NCBI GenBank assembly: GCA_023375785.1
Contig: SZWC01004807.1
Location: forward strand, 78,604 to 142,603
DNA: 64,000 nt
Direction of reading: 5' to 3'
Source: Penium margaritaceum
Taxonomy: Eukaryota; Streptophyta; Zygnematophyceae; Desmidiales; Peniaceae
The notes below the pieces were generated by a model. That model searched no databases, was not told where the DNA came from, and saw only the letters and a list, made by a program, of their open reading frames with translations. Below are positions 47,246 to 57,700 of the stretch, piece by piece. Both the position numbers and the translations under genes were made by a program. The first letter of the stretch is position 1. The number at the start of each line of letters is the position of its first letter.

Positions 47246-47338
47246 CTGCAGGTAGCCGAACTATGGATTAGAACGTGGAAGACAAAACAGATCACAAACA
47301 CTTTGACGGTGCGGATAGCAACAGCGTTGGCCACATAC
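47246..47338 (-). other. Predicted 93-nt spliceosomal intron in pogo-2 transposase
   Basis: On the minus strand the exon ends ...CCATCGG and the intron begins GTATGTGG. It ends after a T-rich stretch and CTACCTGCAG, and the next exon starts GTGACCAC. A CTAAT branch-like word lies near 47268. Joining at these sites gives SLVPSGDHIYAP, which aligns without gaps to QLVPAPRYTYAP of pogo-1, where the text is continuous. The unspliced text contains stops. Confidence 0.75.
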
Positions 47339-47921
47339 CCGATGGGACTAGACTGACACTGGTGTGTTCTCCGTTAATGAAGAACGCGGTTTCGAAGTTC
47401 ATCACCACGAGGGCGGCAACACGCTTGTGCATGTCACGGACAAAATATTTCCAACTGGCGGCAACTTCTACGCCACAGTTGTCCCGCACCTGTAAGTCCA
47501 ATTCATGCGCTCCTTCACAAATTTCCGAGTCCAGGAGCGTGAAAATGTCATGGATTCGCCATTGGAGGGTAGCTCCTCCGGACGGTTAGCTTCGGTGATG
47601 GCGTGGAGGACTCCGCGTAGGTTGGAGGAGTTGATGATCGTGCCCGCCGCACACATCTTGGTGATGTTGGACATGAGGATTTCTGCAAAACCGGGGTGAT
47701 GGTCAAGGAAGCTTACACGGCCAGAGTTTCCATGGGTGCGTTGGGTTGTTGGACCTTGCACCTTGATCTCCACCACGTGCGTCAAGAATGGTCGGAAGCT
47801 GGGGAGGAGGTCGGCAGATTCGGTTTTGTACCATCCACGAACAGTGGATGGAGTTGGTTGGTTATACACAAAATGGCCGCCAGGCTCGCGGTACAATTTC
47901 CGGAGGAGCTTGACAGCTTGG

Positions 47922-48691
47922 TGTTATTCCTGAGTCACGTGGCCTGAGGCTCCGGTCTAGAAAACAGCGCCGACACTATGGCAACTGCCGACCATCCAAG
48001 GGAATTTCACCTAAGGATCACGATCACCCCCAAGGAATTAGCTATGCCTCTGGTGAGACCTAGTTACCCAGGTGCTTTTGCTCAAGGTCTTAGGGGCTCC
48101 TGCCCTCTAAACCTTCTTCTTCCTTGGTGTGAGAGCCCAACAAATTAATTCAGCACTCTCACACAAGCAAGATTACAACCACCTTAGCAGTTCATATCAA
48201 GCTCAGTCTCAAGCGCACAGCTCAAACAAGAGACATCAAGTGAAGGAGTAGTTGAGACAATGGCAAGTACAAGGCATAAATAGCTGAGGAGTGCCTTTGG
48301 CAGCCAAAGCATGTGTGCCTTGGCTAACCCGGAGTGCGCGCGCCTCGGCCGATGTCACTCCTTAAATTAAGGAGGTCATCCCCTCAATCAGGGAAGACAT
48401 CCCTTGATCCAAGGCACATCTTGCATCTTCCAATCCGACCGTTGGATCAGCCCAAAACTTGGACAGCTGATAGTTTGAGACCTACTCTTTCCATCGGTAT
48501 GGTCAGATTGACAATCTGAATAGCCATCATAAAAAAAAACCCAGGGGACTTGTCCTTGAACAAGGACAGTGCATGCCTGGTCTGTTGGACCGGACCCAGG
48601 GGACTTGCTCCACATGAGCAGTGCATGCCTGGTCCGTCCACTACTTGCCAATTCTGGAGACTAGTGGTCAAGGGAAATTCAAAAAACAACA
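47922..48691 (-). repeat. 3' LTR of copia-1
   Basis: 770 bp, starting TGTTATTCCTGAGTCACG and ending AACAACA. It matches 52819-53585. Both share CACTCTCACACAAGCAAG and GGTCATCCCCTCAATCAGGG. Confidence 0.93.
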
Positions 48692-48720
48692 ATCTCTCCC
48701 TTGCACCTCTGGCCACTTGT

Positions 48721-49532
48721 NNNNNNNNNNNNNNNNNNNNNNNNNNNNNNNNNNNNNNNNNNNNNNNNNNNNNNNNNNNNNNNNNNNNNNNNNNNNNNNN
48801 NNNNNNNNNNNNNNNNNNNNNNNNNNNNNNNNNNNNNNNNNNNNNNNNNNNNNNNNNNNNNNNNNNNNNNNNNNNNNNNNNNNNNNNNNNNNNNNNNNNN
48901 NNNNNNNNNNNNNNNNNNNNNNNNNNNNNNNNNNNNNNNNNNNNNNNNNNNNNNNNNNNNNNNNNNNNNNNNNNNNNNNNNNNNNNNNNNNNNNNNNNNN
49001 NNNNNNNNNNNNNNNNNNNNNNNNNNNNNNNNNNNNNNNNNNNNNNNNNNNNNNNNNNNNNNNNNNNNNNNNNNNNNNNNNNNNNNNNNNNNNNNNNNNN
49101 NNNNNNNNNNNNNNNNNNNNNNNNNNNNNNNNNNNNNNNNNNNNNNNNNNNNNNNNNNNNNNNNNNNNNNNNNNNNNNNNNNNNNNNNNNNNNNNNNNNN
49201 NNNNNNNNNNNNNNNNNNNNNNNNNNNNNNNNNNNNNNNNNNNNNNNNNNNNNNNNNNNNNNNNNNNNNNNNNNNNNNNNNNNNNNNNNNNNNNNNNNNN
49301 NNNNNNNNNNNNNNNNNNNNNNNNNNNNNNNNNNNNNNNNNNNNNNNNNNNNNNNNNNNNNNNNNNNNNNNNNNNNNNNNNNNNNNNNNNNNNNNNNNNN
49401 NNNNNNNNNNNNNNNNNNNNNNNNNNNNNNNNNNNNNNNNNNNNNNNNNNNNNNNNNNNNNNNNNNNNNNNNNNNNNNNNNNNNNNNNNNNNNNNNNNNN
49501 NNNNNNNNNNNNNNNNNNNNNNNNNNNNNNNN
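48721..49532. other. Assembly gap (812 N)
   Basis: Unknown bases covering most of the reverse transcriptase and RNase H of copia-1. Long open frames drawn across it are artefacts. Confidence 1.
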
Positions 49533-52500
49533 CAAAACCCTTGGCCACCAGCCGCGCCTTGTGGCGGTCGATGGTCCCATCCTGCTTCAGCTTCTTGACC
49601 ATGACCCACTTGCACCCTACAACTTGAGCGCCAGCGGGCCGGTCCACCAGCTTCCATGTCCTGTTCTCCTTGTGCGAGGCCAACTCGCTTTCGATGGCGG
49701 CCTTCCACTTGGCCCCATCCGGTAGAGCAAGTGCTTCTGCCACTGTGGACGGCTCTCCCTGAGCCACGAAGGCGTAACTCAGACCAGTCCACTCACCAGT
49801 TCTAGCATCGTACTGTCGTGGTGGGATAGATAAGCGCGAGCTGTGTCTTACTGCCTGATGCTGCGACGTCTGCTGCTGCTGCTGGTCCTGTTGTTGCTGC
49901 TCTTGCTGCTATGGTTCTCTTACCACAGACTCTCCCTCAGTGGAAGAATCCTCATCATCAGAGGAGGAGGAATCTGAATCAACATCGGAGCCCTCTGTTG
50001 CGGCTCTCCCTGAAGCTACCACTCCTATTGCCTCTGTTGCCTTGTTGCTACTCCACCCTTGTGGTGCCTCATCGCTTGTCTCCAGTGAAATCAGCCATTC
50101 ACCCGGTTTGGGCACTGGCTCGTCCTTGAACTGCTGCTTTGCTCCTACGACAGCCTCGTTGAAGTCCATGTCTTTACTACGAATCACTTTGTTGCCTTGT
50201 AGGTTCTAGAGCCTGCAAGAGCGTTGGGCACTATCGTACCCCAAGAGCAGACATTTCTTGGCCTACGGATCCAGCTTACTTGCATCCTCCCTCGTCAGCT
50301 TCTTGGCATAGGCCTGGCAGCCAAACACTTGCACATGTGAGACATCTGGCTTTTTGCCCGACCATGCCTCTTGTGGGGTCATTGGCGGTAGCAACTTTTT
50401 CCCCTTTCCTTGAAGGGCTGATGCAGGTGTGAGGTTGATGATGTAGGCCCCTGTCCTAGTAGCCTCGGCCCAGAACCGTCCTGGCAGCTTTGCTTCATAC
50501 AACATCATTCTTACCATCCCGATGATGGTTTGGTTGAGCCGTTCAGCGACACCGTTTCTCTTGGGCGACTCAGGTACCGTACTTTCTTGCCATATCCCCT
50601 GCTCCGCAAGCCAGCCCTCACAGGCCTTGTATTCCCCACCGTTATCACAATGAAGGGCCTTGACCTTCTTGCCGGTCTGCCGCTCAACCATTGCGACAAA
50701 GTGCTGCAGATGCTCCTTTACCTCACTGTTCTGCTTCATAAATTACGTCCAGATCTTTCTGGTTTTGTCATCTGTGAAGGTGAGGAAACACCTGCAGCCT
50801 CTGACTGAGGCTGTCCGCATCGGCCCGCACACGTCGGTGTGGACCAACTCGAGAGGTTCACTCGCCAGATTTCTGTGCTTGTTCCCCTTGCGCCCTTTCC
50901 TCTTAGCATTGCCCATGAGGCAGGCCTCACATACGTTCTTCCCGTTCCCCGCACCCTCTCCCTTCCCCAAGGCCAAGCCTCGCACCAACTCGTGCTTTCC
51001 CATTGTCTCCAAAGTGGTGTGGGCGACGTGGGCCAAGCGCCTGTGCCAAAGGTCTTGGCCACAGTTCGCTTCCGATGCCGTGGCAGTCCCAGCGACTGCT
51101 TCGGGTTGGGTGGGTGCCGCAGCTTTCACTGCTTGTGTTAAATCTGCTGCTGTTGACGGGCGGCTGCTTTCTGCCTCTACCACCTGACTACCCCGGGCAG
51201 TCATGGCTGCCCCAGCTTCGGCAGCACCCTCCACCTTGGTTTGGAGGATGTAGAGGCCGTCCACGCATGGAACATCCGCCACCAAACTCTTTGCAGCGTA
51301 GTGTATTTTCACTGCCGACGTGGGAAGGATGACAGCCCTGTTCTTGTCGAAGACGACCGTCATGTCTCGGTCAGTAATCTTGCCAACAGAGAGTAGGTTG
51401 GCAGCGAAGTTGGGCAGATAGACTGCCTCGGTGAGCTTGAGCTCCTCCTCTTGGCCATTCACCTGGATGGTGACCAGTTTGACACCCACCCATTTAGCTG
51501 GTTCCACCCACCCATTAGCACAACGGAAGTTGAGGTGACAGGGGCCCAAGGAGATGAACCCCCGCTTGTCGTTGGTGGAATGGTGATTTGTGCCAGAGTC
51601 GAGTGCAAAGGCCCCTGGCTTAAGGAGTGCATTGCCAGCGCCAGTTGTGCCTTGTACCATCAGTGCGGTGGGCTGCTTCCCACCCTTGCCTCCCTTGTCA
51701 CCCTTCTCTCCCTCTCCCTTGACCCCTTCCTTCTTTGGAGCACGGCACTCACGTGCCCAGTGCCCTGCCTTGCCACAGTTGTGGCAGTTGCCAGGCCGTC
51801 GCTTGCCCTTCCCCTTGCCGCCTGCCCCCTGCTGCTGCCCTGAGTTGCTAGTGCCGCTGCTGCCTGCTTAGCATAGGCTGCGATGTTGGCCTCGCTATGG
51901 CTACACCGCATAGCCTCATTGCGGATGTACTCCGAGATGTTGGAGTAGTTCACGTGGTCCTCTGGCCAGCCACCAATCACAGTGATCATGGGGCCCCAGC
52001 TTGGTGGAAGAGCCATGAGGAGAATCATCCCCTGCATGTCGGCTTCAAGGCTCCAGCCCATGTTGCTGGCTTGCTGAAGGAGAGTCTCAAACTGCTGCAA
52101 GAATTTTAGGACGTCCTTGCCCTCAGTCAGTTGCATCCTCAGCAACTTTTGGAGGATGAATAAACGGTTGGCGAGGGATTCACTCTGGTAGATCTTGCAT
52201 AGTTTCTTGTATGCCTCAGCTGCGTTTGTGAGGCCGGAGATATGAGAGAGCAGATGTTGCTGCAGTGCTGAGACCAGAATGGCCATGCATTTCTTGTTGG
52301 CCCGCTTCCACACTGCCAGCTCCTCGGCTTGGGATGAAACTGGTTGGACAGCCTCCCCTGTGAAGTAGGGGAGGAGATCACGGTCATCGACTATGATATC
52401 AAACTGCCACTTCCAGAGCGAGAACCCTGTCCCATCAAATTTAGGAATGGGCGCATGAATGCCACTCCCTGCCTCTACTGTGGACGTCACAGCTCCAGTG

Positions 52501-52577
52501 GTGGCCACAGGTGTGCTAGTCCACGAGCCTTCCTCGATGACGCTTTTGCCTTTCTCCTCGACGGTAGGTGGAGCCAT
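49533..52577 (-). pseudogene. copia-1 gag-pol region (part hidden by gap)
   Basis: Gag from ATG 52577 (MAPPTVEEKGKS), with PIPKFDGTGFSLWKWQFD and a UBN2-type capsid stretch (LLMALPPSWGPMITVIGGW). The CCHC neighbourhood is near 51760. Protease with FALDSGTNHHSTND (about 51600). GAG-pre-integrase zinc region with LWHRRLAHVAHTTLETMG (about 51040). Integrase with VHTDVCGPM, FTDDKTRKIW, HCDNGGEYKACEGWL and RNGVAERLNQTIIGMVRMML (about 50560-50880). A Ser/Asp/Glu-rich linker at about 49910-50190. The RT start has WKAAIESELASHKENRTWKL and CKWVMVKKLKQDGTIDRHKA (about 49560-49720) before the gap. Mostly open where visible. Confidence 0.88.
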
Positions 52578-52800
52578 GGTACCTGCGGTTGAGGCGGATC
52601 TGCTTCCGTTGAGGCCGCTTTGCTACACCTGCTGTTGATGCCGATGTCAGGCTGATGGAGCCGATGTCAGGCTGATAAGAGGTCTTGGACGGAGGGCCGA
52701 AGAGGAGCACCTGTAGGTGTGATAGAGCGTCTGCGCTCCTCAAGTTTGCTTAGCTACTGAGCAACCTGTATGCTTTTTGCAACTAAGTCTCACACTAGGC

Positions 52801-52815
52801 GTGGGCCCATAACCC
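52801..52815 (-). other. Primer-binding site of copia-1 (tRNA-Met anticodon arm)
   Basis: The minus-strand sequence GGGTTATGGGCCCAC, three bases inside the 5' LTR, is the exact 15-nt complement of the anticodon arm of plant initiator tRNA-Met (GTGGGCCCATAACCC). This is priming from a tRNA half or internal site, as in Drosophila copia. Confidence 0.82.
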
Positions 52816-52818
52816 TTT

Positions 52819-53585
52819 TGTTATTCGAGTCACGTGGCCTGAGGCTCTGGTCTACAAAACAGCGCCGACACAATGGCAACTGCCGACCGTCCAAGGGAAT
52901 TTCACCCAAGGATCACGATCACCCCCAAGGAGTTAACTATGCCTCTAGTGAGACCTAGTTACCCAGGTGCTTTCGCTCAAGGTCTTTGGGGCTCCCACCC
53001 TCTAAGCCTTCTGCTTCCTTGGTGTGAGAGCCCAACAAATTAATTCAGCACTCTCACACAAGCAAGATTACAACCACCTTAGCAGTTCATATCAAGCTCA
53101 GTCTCAAGCGCACAGCTCAAACAAGAGACATCAAGTGAAGGAGTAGTTGAGACAATGGCAAGTACAAGGCATAAATAGCTGAGGAGTGCCTTTGGCAGCC
53201 GAAGCGCGCGCGCCTCGGCTAACCCGAAGCACGCGCGCCTTGGCCGATGTCACTCCTTAAGTTAAGGAGGTCATCCCCTCAATCAGGGAAGACATCCCTT
53301 GATCCAAGGCACATCTTGCATCTTCCAATCCGACCGTTGGATCAGCCCGAAACTTGGACAGCTGACAGTTTGACACCTGCTCTTTCCATCGGTTTGGTCA
53401 GATTGACAATCTGAATAGCCATCATCAGAAAAACCCAGGGGACTTATCCTTGAACAAGGACAGTGCATGCCTGGTCTGTTGGACCGGGCCCAGGGGACTT
53501 GCTCCACATGAGCAGTGCATGCCTGGTCCGTCCACTACTTGCCAATTCTGGAGACTAGTGGTCAAGGGGCATTCAAATAACAACA
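52819..53585 (-). repeat. 5' LTR of copia-1
   Basis: 767 bp, TGTTATTCGAGTCACG...AATAACAACA, followed by the target duplication cttgg and pogo-2 coding sequence. Confidence 0.93.
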
Positions 53586-54718
53586 CTTGGTACGCATTCT
53601 CCCCGGTGAGCATGGCCCCATGCACACACGATAGGTGCCCGTCACCAAGCCAGTTGACGTAGGCACCTCAGATCGTGTTTGCGGGCTTTGGCGGTTCCTT
53701 GTCGTCATCAATCTCACCCTCATTGTGCGATGTTTCATCATTGGCTGCCGTAGGAGGGAGATGGCTTTTCAGTGTTGCGTGGACGGTAGTGGGGACTGTG
53801 ATGGTGTCCACTAGTGCCAAGGCAAGAGACGGTGGGTTCTTGGGGGGATGGCCAACTAGCCGTTTGGTGGGACCCTTAGACGGCTTTGGATGAATGACCT
53901 TGTGAGGGTCAAAACTGTGGTCTCTCTTGGCGGCCGCCTCCTCAGGGTTCAGGTGCTTAAAGCCGAAGTCTGAAAGTAACTTCATGGTGGCGCTAGTGTT
54001 CTCAGGATGCCAGTGTGGCAGGCATCTGTGTGACCTTGTATTCTCCTTGCAGCGTGGAATAAAGTCGCCATTGAGGCAGCTCGGAATCAAGCCGTGATGG
54101 TTCAATGCAAACCTGCAATACGAGGGCACGGGCCTTTGTAGGAAGTTCTCGGCACCTGCGACTCTGCGACGGGTCTGGAGTTTTGGATGTTCGAATCAAG
54201 GTTGCCGATGAACGCGGTTGACTCGTCGCTTCACTAGTTAGCGGATTCAAACCGTGGACGAATATGGGTATTCCAATATGTAAGGTGATGGGTGATAAAT
54301 GGCTCCTACACAAAGTCAAAAGTAGCCCAGATTAGGAGAAAACAACAACTCTTGAAAGCACAACAAGAAAGTGGAAGAATATGCCTGGTAGTATGCTGAT
54401 TCGGTGATATCCAACGCAATGGATAAAACTCCATTTAAAGTGGTGTATGGCAAACTTCCCGCCACACCACCGGACTCCATAGCTAACGCAACATTCCCGC
54501 GTTGACATCCAACGCCACAACTTCTCCACCATCTGGGATGAAACACAATAGAAACTTGCGAAGATGGAAGCAGCGATGAAACAAACAGCTGACCAACATC
54601 GCAACGACAGTGTTGTCACCGCCAGAAACAAAGTTCTTCTCAGCTTAACCAACATCAAACTCTGTGGAGCCGACTGTTTGAAGCTCAAACCCCGATGGTT
54701 GGGACCTTTTGAGATCGA

Positions 54719-57700
54719 TAATCACACAATTTGGACGACTGAACACGAATTTTGACGGTAGGTACAAGCTCCAGCGTTTCCGTCAGCAGTCCAGCATGGC
54801 AGTGTATACGCAGAGATTTCACAAGATCATCACTGGTGCAGACATCGCCCCCGATAGCTCCGTTTTCACTATAACAACAGCCTCAAACGAGACATCCGAC
54901 AAGCGATTGCCATTTTTGGCATTCAAGAGACTTACCGCGGATGATCGCAGCAGCAGAAAGAATCGACAGCGCCAACTACAACGCTCGAATCAGGGAATGC
55001 TACAACTGGCGACCCCCCAACCACAGTTATCGTGGAATCAGAAAAAGCCAGTCTGGGGATCCCGCGACTCCGATGGAAGTGGACGTCATCGACCAGAAAG
55101 ATACGTGTACCTACAACAACTGCGAAACATTTGGGCACATCGCTCACAACTGCCGAAGCAATCAACAGGCCAAAAATGGGAGAAAGTCAAAGACAAATGA
55201 GTTGGAAAACGGCAAGGGGCAGGAGTGAAAGGCGCAACTCTTGTCCGTGAGGAGCAATCTGCGTCAAATGATCGCCCATCTGAACGGCCTACGACGTCGC
55301 AGAGGGTTTCTGATATTGCACAATTTGACGAGGAGAACGAGGAGAACCAACTCACACTAAAAGTGTAACCTTGAAGATGCAAAAGTCGCAAAACGGTACC
55401 GGCATTACTGGATGGAGGAGCTTCTCACAGTTTCGTGAGCAATGACATGGTTCACAAGCTGGGTTTGCAGACTGAACCAGGGGTTTTTGAAGGAAAAACC
55501 ATCGACAAGAGACTGCAAATACGAGACTACGAGAACCACTACAAATACAAGTGGGAGATCTACGGGATCCTGTCCAATGAGTGACCACAAAATCATTCTC
55601 GGACAAGATTTTCTCTATTGACACAATCCGCAGGTCGGCTGGAACAGCGGCGACGTCTACGTGGAAATCAATGGCACCAAGGAACAACTTCCGCATGTGG
55701 GACGGGAGACGACAGCTGAAGCAACAGAGGTGAAAGTTGCAGAGGAAGCCGCAGTTGCCAAAAAGTGACAACCTGTACAGACGATACCGCTCAACGTGGT
55801 AAAATAATTCATACAGCGAGGAGCTCGTGCGAGTCTCATACATCTCAAGCCAAGGAATTTGTAAGAGCTAACTCATCACCCTCATTGGCCTCATCAGCCT
55901 CATCGACATCAACAAAGTTTGTGATGGTACCCAGAGAGTTTGCACCACTCATCCAAGAGTTTGGGGGCGTCTTCTGCAACGAACTCCCGAAAACCTCTCC
56001 ACCTCAATGGGACATCGACCATTGCATCGAGCTGAAACCGGGCAGCCAACCCACAGTTCGAGGGGCCTATCAAATGAGCGATCATGAACTGACCGAGTTG
56101 AAAAAGAAGCTTTACGAGATGCTCGGTCAGGGGTTCATGTGCCCATGCACGTCAGCGTAATATTCGTTAGAAAGAAAACTGGTTAAATGCGGATGTACAT
56201 GGACTACCGCACGTTGAACGATGCTACCATCAAGAACCGCTACCCTCTCCCACGAGCCAAAGAACATCTCGAACAACTTCAAGAGGCTCAAGTTTTCACC
56301 AAAATCGACTTACGCAGCGGTTATCACCAGATTCGTGTGGCAGATGCCGACATCGGGAAGACGCCACTGAGAACTCGCTACGAGATCTTTGAGTTAACAG
56401 TAATGAAATTTGGACTTACTAGTGCCGTGGCGACGTTCATGGCGGAGATGAACCACATTTTCTGCCCATACCTCGACGATTTATTCGTGGTGTATCTCGA
56501 CGACATCATGGGGTACAGTCGCACCCTGGAGGAGCACAATGGACACCTTCGAAAAGTTCTAGAAGTTTTGAAAAAGAGAGATAGTTTTTGGAAAACTCTC
56601 AAAATGGGACTTCAGTCTCCGTTCGATTGAGGTTTTGGGTCACGTCATCAATGACAGACGGATCACCATATAATGACAGCAGTCACTAATTGGCCGATGC
56701 GACCAACATTTGAGACGTTCAAGTTTTTCTCCGCTTCTACAATTAGTACCGGCGTTTTGTATAGGATTACTCCCGAGTGTCAACGCCTCTCTCCGACGTC
56801 ACTCAAAAAGAAATTGAGTGGAGGTGGTGAGACAACGAACAAGAAGCATTCATTGCTTTGCGGAACGCTCTGACCTTGGCGCCAACCCTACGATGAGTCG
56901 ATCCAACGATGGACTACATCATGGCTACGGATGCCTCAGACTGAGCCATTAGCGTGGTCCTCCTACAAGACCATAGCAACAGAGAACAACCGGTCGCATA
57001 CATGCCAAGAAAACTGCGCGGACCAGAACTCAACTACGCCGTACACGAGAAGGAGATGCTGGTGGCCATCCATGCATTTAAGACATGATGGTACAATCTC
57101 GAGTATCGCCGATGCATTGTACGTACCGACCACCATGCACTGAAATTCTTGAAGACGCAACAGAACCTCAGTCAACGTCAAACCTGATGGATGGAGTTCC
57201 TTAAATCTGGGTTCGGCTACAATATTGAGTACCAGCTAGGCAAAAACAATCCGGCAGACGCGTTCAGCCGCCGACCAGATCTGATGGCTGGGGCCGCAAC
57301 GCTACAACTGTAGCAAGATTCGTATCTCGAGCACGAGGCTACAACCAGCATGGCCGATACAACAAGGCAAAACTCTGGTACGATGCACCTTATTGGCTGC
57401 GATGATTCAGCCGCCAGGTGACCGTTTCCCCGAACGAAGAGCTTCGCCGCATGCTGCTCGAAGAGTGTCACGGCACTGGTCCACGTGACCACTTTAGAGA
57501 AGACAAGATGCCGAAGAAGCTAGCAAAACACTACTGGTGGGACAAGATGCAATCCAATGTGGGCAACTTCTATAAATCCTGCGACACGTGTCAGCAACAA
57601 AAATCCGGTCACACACGGCCACCCGGACTTTTAGAACTGCTCCCTTTTTTTACGGAACCATGGAATGACATCTCCATGGACTTTGTCACATCACTACCAG

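Larger units (their letters stand above)
47922..53585 (-). mobile_element. Ty1/copia element copia-1, nested in pogo-2
   Basis: A 5.66-kb minus-strand copia element. LTRs at 47922-48691 and 52819-53585 have TGTT...AACA ends and differ at about 4-5 percent by eye. A perfect 5-bp target duplication cttgg lies at 47917-47921 and 53586-53590. Primer site at 52801-52815, gag from 52577, then protease, integrase and the start of reverse transcriptase. The rest of RT and RNase H is hidden in the 812-N gap. The polypurine tract (minus-strand CAAGGGAGAGAT) is at 48692-48703. It is the youngest layer of this nest. The visible coding parts are largely open, with few breaks; completeness cannot be judged because of the gap. 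Confidence 0.93.
46462..53985 (-). pseudogene. pogo-like DDE_1 transposase of pogo-2, with intron and copia-1 insertion
   Basis: Same protein family as pogo-1. ATG 53985 (MKLLSDFGFKHLNPEE) corresponds to MATLTSFFEKILPEE of pogo-1. The gene is cut at 53591/47921 by copia-1, between words GENAYQ and VKLLRKLYREPG. Then come TPSTVRGWYKT, FSRSWTRKFVKERMNWTYRCG, FFINGEHTSVS (Glu where pogo-1 has the first catalytic Asp), GHLLPLQLIYAGKT, LILLLDAWPAH (second Asp), AQPADVVLQRP (third Asp) and the acidic end PEDEDIIAP at 46462. A 93-nt intron is predicted at 47246-47338. Lesions: stops near 53645 (TGA where pogo-1 has Arg), 47470 (TAG where pogo-1 has Gln), 47103, 46918 and 46640, and frameshifts near 47460 and 46866. 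It is not functional. Confidence 0.85.
46201..54391 (-). mobile_element. pogo-like DNA transposon, copy 2 (pogo-2), nested in G4
   Basis: Bounded by TA at 46199-46200 and 54392-54393. The ends are imperfect inverted repeats: left CTGCCATGCATATTCATCCA, right (reverse complement) CTACCAGGCATATTCTTCCA. Removing copia-1 (47922-53585) and one cttgg leaves about 2.5 kb, close to the 2.6 kb of pogo-1. The outside sequence on both sides is G4 integrase that joins sensibly. The transposase gene is on the minus strand. The ends are less alike than in pogo-1, so this copy is older. Confidence 0.82.
41470..54718 (+). mobile_element. Ty3/gypsy chromovirus G4, with pogo-2 inserted in integrase
   Basis: 5' LTR at 41470-41987 (TGTTACGTACC...CACAACA), then a diverged primer site with GCGCAGCGGTGTTGGAGAGGC-type text. 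Gag is at about 42160-43330, with words LMSLEVYFTAARVNNNRKK and a knuckle neighbourhood near 43240. Protease is at about 43500-43730, RT at about 44370-44700 ([21 protein letters not shown]), RNase H at about 45060-45350, integrase at 45440-46200 (RPPGLLQPLPILTEPWNDIS). Pogo-2 lies at 46201-54391, and integrase C-terminal text continues at 54394-54718 (KTPFKVVYGKLP, FEAQTPMVG). At about 54719 the sequence switches to the gag of another copy (G5). Heavily broken. Confidence 0.78.

Noticed and set aside
48447-49792. Long open frames across the N run
   Set aside because: Most residues are unknown bases; only the copia-1 frame on the minus strand has recognisable sequence at its edge.
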